Made by a program: the position numbers and the translations under genes | The notes under the pieces: generated by a model | Seen by the model: only the letters and a program-made list of their open reading frames with translations | Told to the model about the DNA's origin: nothing | The model's database searches: none | DNA from: Pezicula radicicola | Lineage: Eukaryota > Ascomycota > Leotiomycetes > Helotiales > Dermateaceae | Reading direction: 5' to 3' | DNA: 64,000 bases | NCBI GenBank assembly: GCA_003008705.1 | Contig: PDUO01000033.1 | Location: 313,223-377,222, forward strand | Shown: positions 1 to 11,231 of the stretch, piece after piece | Layout of the letters: each line of letters begins with the position of its first letter | Numbering within the stretch: position 1 is the first letter of the stretch

Positions 1-1795
1 AAGAGCCGCTTGTATATTCGAGGTCAGGATCCTATGAGATAGTTTCGCGAGTTACCTGACTTCTCTGCAGAACCTCCGGATCCCAACCGCGACATGCATC
101 CTTAACAATATGTCTTTTTGCGACAACAATACTCTGTTCGCTGCTTTCTATGACTCTGGAGCCGGTGTCAATTCGAACGAGGCAGTGGAATATATAGACT
201 GGCCATCAGGTATACTCCCTGTGTAAATCAAGTCGTCGGCGAATCTGAACCTAATTTGTAGATGCAGAAAATGTTGGAAATCCATTACGAAAGACATTAG
301 TCACTGAGTTACTAAGAAGTCCTCCGCCTGACATAAGAATTATGTGAATCGCCTGCTCTCTATTTAGGCTCAAATACTTTCATCCTGCTATCGAACGCTT
401 AAGTACTAACAAGAACTTCAGATTTGCACCTCTTGACCTTGACCTAGAGGCCTTAGCCGACGAAAAGGACCGTGCCTACGCTCTCCAGTGGCAGCGGATA
501 AATCACACTCTCTTCGAGAGATACGATGTACCCCCAGATTTTCTTGAAGAGAGATTGCATAGCGCCTGCCTGGGAAGTGGCAGTCGCACATACAAAGATG
601 GCTCAAATGGTTCGTAATACAGCGTAAATGGGCTTTGTAGATATGAAGCTGACCTTACAAGCATTTTGGTTCCATTACCTCTGCAAAGCCGTCGACATCG
701 AAGATGGGAGCAATGCAGATGAGGAGTTCCCACAGATTACCGATCATCACCCAGATAAAGAGATAGAACTCCACAAATTAAGCCAGACAAACTGGACCTG
801 GTTGCGTGCTGGGTTTTTCCTAAAATGGGGCCCACTCAAGGAGAGAACACCGAACGGGACATTGATAAACCCAGTGACTCTCCTCTGTTTTGGTGCGTCA
901 CAAGCTATGAAGAACCGGTTCGGAAGAATTCCAAACGGCCCCACTTGGAGAATGGATATAGACCCCTTTCAGCTTTTTGTGGTCGTCCTCGACGAGCTAT
1001 TCCAGGAGATGGATAAGCAGGTTTGGAATCTGTCCGATGTATTTCGTGGCATTGAATATGTACGTAGGACTTTCAAGACGATGCGAAAACTAGTTGACTG
1101 TGCCTAGAAAGCGTTCATAGAAGCAGATCAGACCTCCTACTCGACTTCGAGGTCAAAGCGAGACTTCGCAGGTCTGCACAATGTCGCGAAGTACTGCATC
1201 TACCTGAAAGAGGCATTCAAAGCTATTGACCTCGCGATAGAAGATTTGATCACTGAACACAATCGACTATTTAATTCCGACGAAGCGGTCAAGACAAAAG
1301 CCGGACTGAAGCATAAACGAGGACTGTTCAAGTCAGTGAGCCTGCGCCTTGACAGTTTGGACAAAAGAACTCAGAACATCCTCAACCTTGTAAGTAAAGC
1401 TTCTTAGAGGGAGGCTCGTATTGCGTAAAACAGCTGACTAGACTCGGTAGACTTTCAACCTGGTCGCCCAGCAAGACAATAGTGTGATGCTCAAAGATAG
1501 CAAGACGATGAAGGCAATTGCAATCGTAACTATGTTTTTCCTGCCAGCAACATCGGTTGCCGCCATATGTGGCAGCCAATTCTTTGGCCTCGACACTAGT
1601 CAATCCCCACCTGAGATTCGTGTTGCAGGGCGCATATGGATTTTCTGCATCGTGGCTGTAGTAATGACAGGGGTGGTGCTGGGTTCATGGTGGATGCTCA
1701 CTGAGAGTACTTTTGCTTTGCAGAATGAGGGGAAGAAGAGATGGAATAATTGGCTCTTCAGAAGACAGAAACAACGCAAACAGAATGTCTGCTGA
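1..1795 (+). pseudogene. CorA-like fungal membrane protein, broken, 5' end outside window
   Basis: The C-terminal part (1484-1795) has two hydrophobic segments and the stretch TMFFLPATSVAAICGSQFFG, typical of fungal proteins related to the CorA Mg2+ transporter tail. Upstream, the frame 628-1389 carries the usual soluble region (for example WLRAGFFLKWGP and VTLLCFGAS). Plausible introns are 210-261, 610-661 and 1390-1450, each with GT-AG ends and consistent phase. The frame is broken at several places: a TAG near base 40, a frame change near 100-110, a TGA at 345-347 with another frame change before about 366, and a TAG at 1105-1107, after which the same frame stays open to the intron at 1390. 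Sequence upstream of the first recognisable exon still matches the family style, so the gene began before base 1. I infer a pseudogene. Transport activity of the family is not established for such soluble-domain variants. Confidence 0.6.
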
Positions 1796-4187
1796 AGGCG
1801 CTTTAGCACTGTTACGGTGCTGAGGATCCCAAACCCAGGGTGTGAAGATGTTCAGACACAACTCGAAGCAACTTCTCCGGTTTCTCTAGCATCAGGATCT
1901 GCTACTCTCTAGCAGGGCTTCGCTTCGAAACAGGACTAGGGAGCAGAAGCAGGCTCGCAGTTGGCGATGTCTTCGCGACTCTTCTAGGCTATCTAGCAAG
2001 AGCAACCCATCACGTCGGGACCGCGCATTCAACTCTAGATCTAATGGCACCTATCGCACCATAAATCACCTCTCGCAATTGGTATATCGGCTTCTGCCCA
2101 ATTCCTCCACAGACGGGATGTGTGCTCTTACGCTCGATACCTAGCTAACAAGAGCTTCGTGCGGCGGATGGTTCCAGACAGCGGTTTTCCACCTTGGAGG
2201 CGTGTAAAGCCCGGGGTTGCAACGCAGATATCGAGGCAGGTACCGATGATCAGCGAAGGGGGTTCATTCTGAGGAGGTGTTGGTCGACTGCCATGAATTG
2301 GTGCAACTGGGTTGGAACGACGCGATGGAGAAGCTCGTCTGCTCGTGTCCTTCGGCGGGGGACTTCGAGACAGACTCACCAGGGAGCTTACCTTTTTTGC
2401 TCTGCCCTGGCGGACGCCTTGCCGCAATTTTCTCCAATGAGCGAACAAAGGTACAGACAGCACCTGATCCCAATCAGCGTTATCAGAAGTAAATAAGGCA
2501 GTGCTAATAGGAAATGATTGGTATCCAATTTTCAGGGCGGAGATTTATCTTTACACTTCTTTGGTACATGGAGCTCCGAACAAACCGAATCAAATCGAAT
2601 TTTAAATAATTCGAATTCAATTCGTTTATAAACAAATCAAATATTATAAAATATGTGTTAATATTTACGGCAAATACCTAGAACACCACCCACCCCCCTA
2701 TATACCCCCCACAAAACTTGTATGCCACAAGCCTACCTGGCATCGGCGCACGTATTGGCGTTTAAGCCTGGCAACTTGACTGCTCCAGCGCATGATGGGG
2801 AAATTGTGCATGTCGCTATTGGTCGCCGTCGGTCGCTGGTAGGAGAGGACATTGCTCACCAGGACCGATAATGCAAGCGACATGTTAAGGGTATGGCGCC
2901 ATCTGCGTGATGACTGGTTTACTAGCCTTCACATTGTCAGCGATGCTTTCTTTTGCCGTAGCCACCTTCACACAAACTGCGCTAATAATCCTCGAAGTTG
3001 AAAATCGACAAATGGTGTGCTGTCCCAAGGATTATATTGGTGTTGACATATGGCACGGCCCACGTCGGATACCGGGATGAGCTGAGAGACCAGGAAGAAG
3101 CAAAGTCAAGATCGACCATGCCTGAGTTTGTCTGATAGGGCTGAGGCCTGCCGATCGTTTCCCGGGGTTCGGTGATTGGCAGTGATGAGGCTTAGGGAGC
3201 TATTGATGGTCGGCAGCCAAAGCGGCTCCTTTGGATAATACCTCCCCCATTTCATTTTGTGAGCATTTTGACTCGAATTTTGGCCCATTTCCCCATTTCC
3301 ATTCAAGCCTAGGCTCTATTATCAACCATTTCCTCTTGTTCCGGCTGTGAGCCAAGAAGCCTACGCTTGGCCCATCTAGGCACGCAGTAGCCGCTTCTAT
3401 GTCATGAAGGATAAAGTCGCGGTGCTCAGTATTAGGAATCTGGTAGAAACTGTAGCTTAAGGATACAGTCTTTGCAGTTGACGTATATATTCGGAGAGCT
3501 GAACGCTGTGCGGTGATTGGGATGCATAGTTTCCTTCTGATATCGTATCGCCGACGTTATGTCGACTTAATCCTTTGTCTCTTGCCGTACGGAAGGGTCT
3601 TGCATTACTGTAAGCTGTGCTCGAGGCTGTGTTGTATTTTGCTTTATCTGCTTCACCATATCACCCTGCGTCATCCATTGGGTGAGAAAGTCGAGCTCGT
3701 TATTTGCTCGACGAGTGGGCGTGCCCCAAATCAGCCCCGAAGATGAATTGTTCCGATTGTGTCGACATGCGTCTGGTTGACATTTTCGAAGCGTCATAGG
3801 AGTATGAACAGGCCAGTGTAAAGAGGTATCCAAGCTCGAGAGAAAGTCGTAGGACTGTGCCTGAGTCTGTCCGGCTCTGACATAATTGACATAGATCTAC
3901 AGACGGGACAGCTCTCGCTCCTAGCCATTTATGGCTACCAGCTGCGCTATCTACGGCACCCCCACTCAGAAAAGGTGACTTGGGAATCACTTGCTTCTGA
4001 GTCCAATCAAAGTCCAGCCTTGCGATCGGGAAAAGATCACTGGCTTCCGGCTGAATCAGACAGTTGTTCAGAAGAGTCAGCTGAATAGAAGTATATAGAT
4101 AGAAGAAAAGGCCGCCGTCTGCTTCAAATTCCCTAAGAATAATTCCCGTAGATTACAAAAAGACATACTTGTCCTTCATGTCGCCTA
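1796..4187. other. Intergenic, no supported gene
   Basis: Only short overlapping frames on both strands, none recognisable. Bases 2590-2670 are AT-rich with repeated AATTCGAAT-like words. I see no RNA gene or transposon end I can support. Confidence 0.5.
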
Positions 4188-5552
4188 GTGCCAAAGAACA
4201 CCCACCATTTTGGATCCCGGTATGGCTCCAGAAATCGTAAGTCATCTTTGTCCCGCTTCATCGCCCTTGAGGTTCGGTCGCATTCTCACCCAAGGCGCAG
4301 GTTGTTGTGCTACCTGGATGGCCAACCTAGGCACCTGTTACAGGTTATCTTTCGCGTCCAACTCTGGTCCTTGCTTATCTTACCCGCTATTCCAATTATT
4401 TGCTTTAGTCTCAGGGAACAATGGCCCAAGATAGACAGCATATACTGTCCTAGTATCATTCAATGCGAGGATCCTTGCGTCATTGAAGCTGATCCCGACA
4501 TAGCAGGCATCGGAGTAAGTTACCCTTGGCTCTTTACAGCATACAAAAGTCCTCTTCTGACCCTTGATGGTTCACAGGTGCGCATTTCGGCATATACCCA
4601 GACCATATGTAACATCTTGATCTTGGGCTTTGCTTCGAACGCGGAGAGATCAGACGCGACGTACCGTACGCTTGTCATAACCTCCTTGGCAACGGTTATC
4701 ACGATTGCAATTTTCCTGCGGCAAGGCGCCCTAAGTTTCCATCACGCGACTGTTGCTTCAGGACTACTCACCATTACCCTTTTGCCCACCCATATCCTGG
4801 AGTCCTGGAGGGTCAGATCCCCCGGGTTATTCGTTGCGCAACAAGTACGACTGATCACATACTGCGGTGTGGCATTGTACCTGGCCATCCATATGCCCTG
4901 CCTCGGAAACGATCCACGGTGCAATCTTTGCACTCGATCGAGCTCACTCGGTATCATCGTTCACACCACTAATCCATCCAACCGATCGTGGAAACTAGCC
5001 ATAGTGTTGTGCGCCGCCTTTCTATGGTTCAGACAAAACGCATGGACATATGGGCCCTCTCATTTGTTTGCAACCTTTCCGGCCTTGTTCTCCAACACGT
5101 GGCAGGTGGCTTGGACCAGCTATGCCGACGAAACTCAGCAGTCACTCACGGAATGGCGACTTACAGACCTTCAGCTGGCTCGAGCCAGGAACCCGAAAGT
5201 GACGTCCTTAACTTCTATGTGGCTGTGGTATGATGATGCAACGACAGCTCGGAAGGGGATCGAGCAGCGGCAATGGAGGAACGCGCCAACAGGCCCAAGA
5301 AAAATTACGTGGCTCGGCAGGGTTTGCGGCGACGCCAAACTGGCCATGAGGGTTCCGCGCTGCCAACGAGCGATGGTTGCGATGGTCGTCGCCGGGATAT
5401 TAATCGCTGATACTGAGCGAACGGTGCATTTAAACCTTACGGCAGCTGGTAATAAATGGGGCTATGGCCAGATCTTCGCGCTCGTGACGACGTTGCCGTC
5501 TACCGTGGAGGTAACCAAGCTGATGCTGCGGCTAGGAAGAAAGCCCGAGTAA
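4188..5552 (+). CDS. Multi-pass membrane protein, unknown function
   Basis: The frame is open for 454 codons, but two segments look like introns whose length is a multiple of three: 4515-4577 (GTAAGT to TTCACAG) and 4951-5004 (GTATCA to CCATAG). Removing the first joins ADPDIAGIG to VRISAYTQT, a junction typical of a widespread family of fungal integral membrane proteins. Hydrophobic segments lie at about 4380-4430, 4600-4720, 4755-4810, 4985-5040, 5370-5410 and near the C-terminus. The final part (GQIFALVTTLPSTVEV) also matches the family's last membrane helix. The true start is uncertain, because residues before about 4430 are low in family character and another start may be used. No enzymatic motif is visible. 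It probably sits in a membrane; its role is unknown. Confidence 0.6.
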   Translation: MPKNTHHFGSRYGSRNRKSSLSRFIALEVRSHSHPRRRLLCYLDGQPRHLLQVIFRVQLWSLLILPAIPIICFSLREQWPKIDSIYCPSIIQCEDPCVIEADPDIAGIGVSYPWLFTAYKSPLLTLDGSQVRISAYTQTICNILILGFASNAERSDATYRTLVITSLATVITIAIFLRQGALSFHHATVASGLLTITLLPTHILESWRVRSPGLFVAQQVRLITYCGVALYLAIHMPCLGNDPRCNLCTRSSSLGIIVHTTNPSNRSWKLAIVLCAAFLWFRQNAWTYGPSHLFATFPALFSNTWQVAWTSYADETQQSLTEWRLTDLQLARARNPKVTSLTSMWLWYDDATTARKGIEQRQWRNAPTGPRKITWLGRVCGDAKLAMRVPRCQRAMVAMVVAGILIADTERTVHLNLTAAGNKWGYGQIFALVTTLPSTVEVTKLMLRLGRKPE

Positions 5553-5619
5553 GTTTGGCATTGCCCTGTTCACCGTGAGAATGACACTGACCAGTCGCAG
5601 AACGTCTCTCAAGCGTAGC

Positions 5620-5830
5620 TGCACTTTGTGAGTGTTCTGGGCCATAGCAGTTGGGTCTATTCGGTAGCCTTCCCTACGGACTTGAAGCTTATAGCTTCAA
5701 AATCTTTTGACAAGACCATTAAGATCTGGGATGCGGCCACGGCCAAGGAGGTACAGACGCTTGAAGTTGGCACTAGGTTAAGCGACATATCTTCCTCATA
5801 CCTGCTTACTGACATCGGTCCTATAAGATT
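5620..5830 (+). pseudogene. WD40-repeat fragment of an NLR-type (NACHT-WD40) gene
   Basis: One full WD40 blade is readable: GHSSWVYSVAF, then FDKTIKIWDAATAKEVQTLE. It is followed by a short stretch (SSSYLLTDIGPIRL) that usually follows the last blade of fungal NACHT-WD40 proteins. No NACHT ATPase motifs or further blades are present on either side, so this is a stray 3' fragment. The blade contains substitutions at normally fixed places (PTDLKLIASKSFD, where SPDSKLVASGSYD is usual), which suggests decay. It starts only about 70 bases after the membrane protein gene, on the same strand. Confidence 0.6.
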
Positions 5831-7989
5831 AGCTGACTGCCCTCGCCCATTTTCCACGACAAGATGGCCAAGAGAACGGCAGGCCTTACATGGGTGTTTG
5901 AGAATTACGGGGAGCGTGAGCCACCTCCATACAAACGAACTACTCGCCCACACCGCCCCGCCAAAGCTTCCTCCGCCTTTGTACAAAGCGTCGGTCAAGG
6001 AGCTTTCAGAGACAGGCACCATCAGAGTCAGACAGCATGCTTAAAGGTCCTGATAGCAAAGTCAGCAAAGTCAGGAAACTCGTCGATCATGAAGAAGGAA
6101 CAGACTTTTGCGACACAATTACATGATGCACTCGAGAGATTAAAAGAAGAAATCAACGACCCTTCCTTCGTCGATGCCCTCCTCATCGCAAGGCCAGTCT
6201 CAGCGCCATGTTGTGGATTCGGTAGAGATGTGAAACCGGGTCAAGCAACACTCCTCGGAAGAGACACTACAAGATGATGATGGAACTGTTATTGGAGCGC
6301 GTTTCATTAAGAAGGTATGATAAAGACTGAAATTTTGTCCTAATTTTCTCTGAGTGTTACCAGGTTTTAATGGAGCTACTGTCAATTTCCTTGTGACTCA
6401 TCAGTGAGTTATCGGCGCCTGAGTTGAGATTGTGAGGGTTTACGTGCAGATACGCGTCAAGGATGATCAATGACGGCCATTTGATAGACAGAGGTCAGGT
6501 AGCCATAACATTAGCTGTCTTAGCCTTTGGACCGCTTTCTGGGTTTAGTGAAGGAGTGTCGATTGTACTAGCAACTGGCATAAGTGGTGTCAATCTTTAA
6601 ACAAGAATTGACGCTTAATTCGCATCCGCTGTATGTCGACGAGGTGGGATCGGTGCGAGATGCTACACCTGATGATTGTGAGCTATGCAACCGCATAGAT
6701 AGAAGGGGCAAGTACACTGGACTCTAAGTCTTCTGCACCTCTTACAGCTAGTCCTGGCTTAGCCTTGGATAATAAACTTCATTTTCACAACAACAAGCCT
6801 CTAAAGCGGTGCCAATATAAGGACTGGAGCAGCTTAAACAGAAAAAGTCTCGGATCTCTACTATATAAGTCATTGCCACAAAGTATCCAAGCTCACATCA
6901 AATACTGGGGACTAACCACCCAAGACATGAGACTTAGGTGATGGATAAATGAAAACTGCGTCACTTTGTTTAGTCGAGCTAGATACTACGTAATTAAACT
7001 GTAAACACCGGAGAAACATGTGTTAGACCTTGTCTCTCATAAGTTCTAAATCTCCAAGTTCTCTGGCAAGGTACCTAAAAACCTTCCTCAAATACTCCTT
7101 ACATCATGTAGTAGCTTTTGATATCTTGATTTTCTCCTCGGGCTAATGAAACAGAAACGGATAATGACATAGATTGGAAATTTTTGTCAGGCTATATTCA
7201 TCACCTATCTGCTGTAAATCTACTCAAGAATAAGTGCGATTTATACTAGGAGGCTACAAGTACGTTTGTTTCATATGACCCACGTTTAGCTTTGGCTTTG
7301 GCTTTGGCTTTGGCTTTGGCTTTGGCTTTGGCTTTGGCTTTGGCTTTGGTGCAGAAATGCGGGAGATGCTGCTGTGGTCCTCCATACTCCGTCACGAACT
7401 GACAAGTTGCAGATTAAGACCAGGATAGGGGAACCAGCCAGCCCTTAATCAGGGCGAGAGACCCTCTGTAGTAGACACGCAAATAGAACTTGATTTGCTG
7501 CGGCTACCCTGATAAAGGACGAAAATACTTTGTCTCGGCACAGATAGGAAGCAATTTAGAATCTTCCTTCTTTTTATAACAGCAACAGAAAGAGTGACTG
7601 CGTCCAGGTTATTACCAAGATGAACATGAAAATGAAAATGAAGATTTCCCTGAATCAACATTTGCCTGTGCAACAAGGCAGATAAGGTCAGAACAAGATC
7701 CTGACCCACTGCGGTATTGTTACTTCCGAGAGTAACTAGCCCTGTAGGTCTTAGCGCGAAGCATGTATGTTTCGGCCATATATGCTTGTTTCTACGTGCT
7801 TCTATATATTTCTACATGCCTTTTCGTGTTCTATACATAAAAAGATGTGGAGAATTAATTATTATAATTAATACTATATAGCTTATTTTTGCTCTGCTCT
7901 CTGCTCTGCTCTTTCTGTTCTGCTTTCAGGGTCTTGGCACCCCTAAATAGGGCCCTATTCCGCACTCTAATAAGCCGGCGGATATTGCA
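5831..7989. other. Intergenic with one simple repeat
   Basis: A 137-codon frame at 5864-6277 has no recognisable family and overlaps the WD40 fragment's tail. A minus-strand frame at 7449-7709 is unrecognised. From 6400 to 7280 I see no coding signal on either strand. Confidence 0.4.
7290..7349. repeat. Hexanucleotide tandem repeat (GGCTTT)n, about 10 copies
   Basis: Ten near-perfect copies of the unit GCTTTG/GGCTTT in direct succession. No open frame of interest uses it, so it is probably a neutral satellite. Confidence 0.95.
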
Positions 7990-9530
7990 CTGCAAGCGAA
8001 GATTAGAGCTTTTCGTTTAAGCAGTGAGTATACATGAGGAGTGCGTCGCCTCCGGCATTTATTAACAACATCCATGCTAAGGTCGTACGCAATTTGCCCA
8101 CCGTCGAAGTCATCCCATTCACAATCACAGTCACAGAAAGTTCAACTTTCAGCGACCCCTTGATGGTAATTGAGGAAGAATTGGAAGAATGGACTTCGGC
8201 TTGATGATCTGGGAACATTGAGCTCGTTGAGAAGAACATTGAAGGGTACTTTGGAATTGGCGTATGCTTGCTAAGCTTTTGTTTTAGTTTCTTTGGCTGC
8301 TTCGTTAAAGGTATTGGTAGCACGGATATTGAAGCGAATTGGAAGAAGGTTTAAGTAGCACGCAAGATTTTGCTTTACATCACTTTCGTTTCTGTTGGCA
8401 TCTGTGACACCAATACAGAGATCGTCAATTTCCACGAACCTGGCAATCATGATTCTGTAGGTGGTGAGATAAAATTGGAAGGGAGGAACCTTTATTTTCT
8501 TGTAAGTGGTATTAATCTGGGCTGACAATTCTAAAGTGACGCGATGGGAGGCAATATGGGATCCATATCTTGTGAGGATCAATCGAGATGCTAGAGCTGA
8601 TAGTGGCAGCAGTGGTAGTGGCGTGGGAATATCGGGGAATTATTTGCGCCAATAGGTCAATTCATTTGTCTATTTCCCATCGAGGTACTCTTTTTTTTGT
8701 CGCCACGCAAAGTCTGGGTATTGGAGCACTTAGGAGCCTCGGCTTAAGCTAGAATTGTATGCCCTTTGCAAGTCCAAGAAAATCTTAAAACTCACGCCAT
8801 CTGTATTAATGTGGTAATAACCAAGTAGTATCTAGTGACAGACTGGAGACAGCAAGAGTAGAATAACTCTTAGTGTTTTGCTATTTTCGAGATTAAAGAC
8901 GTGGTTCTTGAGATAAGTGTACTCGTCGGCTATTTCGGCGGCATCGGAAATTTGGTTCGACTCTAAACGAGGCAGCGAAGATTTGAGGACAGCTTGCATT
9001 AGCTAGTGATCTTTGTCAGTGAAAATCACGTTCGGAAAGTTTCGTGCCTTTGTCCAAGGGCTGTCACAGCTTGTGCAAGTTTGCCTACATTGAGGCTGCC
9101 ATGAAGGTGAATAGAAGTGGTGATGTTGAATGTTGTCTGATATTTGAGATAAGATTTCAAAAACCAGAATCTAGTTTGACCAAATGACATAGGAAGGACT
9201 CACTGAACTCCACTTTCAGGGCTGGATGGTTTGGTGATTTCTTCAAAGAAGATTTTAATGAGCTCGACAGACAAAAGAAATTTCCATCCAGATGGGCTTT
9301 CGGGCTTGGGAGTTATGCAAGAGACAGATCGAGTGGACTAAGCAGTTTGGACTTCGAAAGTAGACTTAGATCGTGAAGTGAAGATTCGTGAGAAATAGGC
9401 AGGCTAGTGGCTTCAGGCTTCAGCTTCATAATCTCAGTTTTCTTTATTTCTGTACTCCTCACTGTAATAGGACGATTTGGAGAATCCAGCGCCCAAGACT
9501 GGAATAAAATCATAAATCAAGTTCAAATTA
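7990..9530 (-). pseudogene. Condensation domain relic of a PKS-NRPS-type synthetase
   Basis: Read on the minus strand from high to low coordinates, segments of a fungal PKS-NRPS condensation domain appear in order, in changing frames. A Ser/Lys-rich linker lies at 9513-9313. It is followed by SPSYVIWSNLDSGF (near 9210-9170, the usual S-Y-x-Q-x-R-x-W start) and by LKNHVFNLENSKTLRVILL near 8900. The catalytic loop near 8800 reads GYYHINTDGVS, where HHxxxDG is expected and the first His has become Tyr. Then come QYPDFAWRQKKEYL and TPLPLLPLSAL near 8700-8610, and DLCIGVTDANRNESDV with YLNLLPIRF near 8420-8340. [20 protein letters not shown] and TFCDCDCEWDDFDGGQIAYD follow near 8240-8080. Several stops and at least three frame changes interrupt it. 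The neighbouring KS, AT, ACP and A domains are not adjacent. Family knowledge: such domains form the amide bond between polyketide and amino acid. Confidence 0.85.
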
Positions 9531-9919
9531 AGACAGCTGAAAGGGGACGCTTGATAGAGAGAGCATAGGGCTGCGGACTCCGCTCGGAATCCGCGAAAAT
9601 GCCTATGTTGTGTGCAAAGGAGAGTAGATTAGTTCAGGAGATGTCTTGGCTTCGAATTGGTGAGGCGTTCGGCTTAATGTTCGTCCGCTTGCTCTCCACT
9701 ATGGGGTATCATGTACCCGATCATAAAGTCAATTTTTGACAATTAATTTGTGATAGTAGTATGGTTTCATTGAGAATCTATCTTTGTTGATGCTCCAGCG
9801 TAAGAAGTCAACTTATGTATAAATATGATCTGTCTGCCCTCGCAGGATGTTGGCATTCGATCATCAGCTCCTCAGTTTCAGCTACAGCCAAAATTCAAGC
9901 AGCAATTCGGTTAACCATT

Positions 9920-11100
9920 ATGTCCTCTAAAAAAATTCTCGTCGTCTTCGGTGCCACAGGCAATCAAGGAGGATCAGTCATAAATTCAATCTTGAGTGAT
10001 CCCATCACCGCTGCGTCATTTGAACTCCGTGCCGTAACCAGAGATCCTTCAAAACCCTCTTCTGTAGCCATTGGAGAGAAAGGGGTTGAGCTTGTCAAAG
10101 TTAGTTGAATCCGAAATCTTTGAAAACATTGTCTTTTCTGACTTCTAAAGGCGGACCTCGATGACAAAGAATCTCTACGATTAGCATTAAAAGATGCTTA
10201 CGCCGTATTCGCCGTAACGAATTGGCCAGAGATCATGAATAAGGAGAGAGAGATCCAACAGGGGAAGAATATTGCGGATGTTTCCAAGGTACGTGGGACT
10301 TAACACCCTCCAGCATATAAATTTATTGACAATGGCGAAGGAACTCGATATCCAGCACCTCATCTGGAGCACTCTTCCCCACGTGTCAAAGAGTACGTTT
10401 CGCATTCCACACTCTAACAATCCGCAAATAGGCAACTAATCGCACATCCAGTCACTAACAACAAAATCACCGGCGTCCACCACTTTGAGACTAAAGCCAT
10501 CGTTGAAGAGTATATCGCATCTATCGATATACCTTACACTTCCATACAACTAGGGATCTTCATGCAATACATGCTCTTCATGTTGCAACCCATTTCCCCG
10601 TCCACTCCCAAATCCTACAAACTCTCTCTCCCCGTTCCTTCCACTACCAAAATCCCTCTCATCTCAGTCAACAAAGATACAGGCAAGTACGTCAAGGCCA
10701 TCCTTCTCAATCGGGAGAAAATGCTGGGGAAGAAGATCTTTGCTGGTGAGAAGATGTATACTCTTGATGAGGCTGCTGGTGTTTTGAAGAATGTAGGGGG
10801 CTTGAAGGTTAAGTTTGTGCAGTGTTCGGAGGAGGAGTATAGGAAGGGTTTGGAGATGATGGGCATGCCGGATTTCTTCAGAGATGATATGAGTGCTAGT
10901 ATGAAGTTTGTGGGGGGGTATGGCCTTTTTGATGGGGTCGGAGTTGAGGAGGGTCAGAAGGTATGTCGGATTCTTCAGTCTGTTTTTATGAACGACCATT
11001 TTGCTGCCATACTGACCTGACATCTTAGATGTTGACCGAACCTGTGGAAAGCTTCGAGGAGTGGCTGGGAAAGAGCGAGATGGTGACAGCAATGAGGTGA
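9920..11100 (+). CDS. NmrA-like NAD(P)-binding protein (atypical SDR)
   Basis: Five exons (9920-10099, 10151-10288, 10341-10392, 10452-10960, 11029-11100) join in phase to give 316 residues, the usual length for NmrA-like proteins. The N-terminal Rossmann motif is VVFGATGNQGGSV (about residues 7-19). Later family marks are TRDPSKP, AVFAVTNWPE, QHLIWSTLPHVSK and the C-terminal FEEWL. All four introns have GT-AG ends (51, 52, 59 and 68 nt). The start was chosen because this ATG lies just before the Rossmann strand; the upstream in-frame ATG at 9815 would add an unrelated leader. The family contains redox-sensing regulators and reductases, and the substrate cannot be read. It lies between two decayed biosynthetic genes yet shows no break of its own. 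Confidence 0.88.
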
Positions 11101-11231
11101 AAGGCTGAACGAACTCAGTAATGCTTAAAATTCACAAATTAGAGATAGACATGCCCTTGTATAATTAGCGCATCAATCATATCCTAACCTGCCAGGTTCT
11201 TCCTGTTTCCCGAATTGCGAAGGTGTTGTTA

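Noticed and set aside
7449..7709. Minus-strand frame of 86 codons next to the condensation-domain relic
   Set aside because: It might have been a further piece of the synthetase, but I could match no NRPS motif in any frame of the segment.
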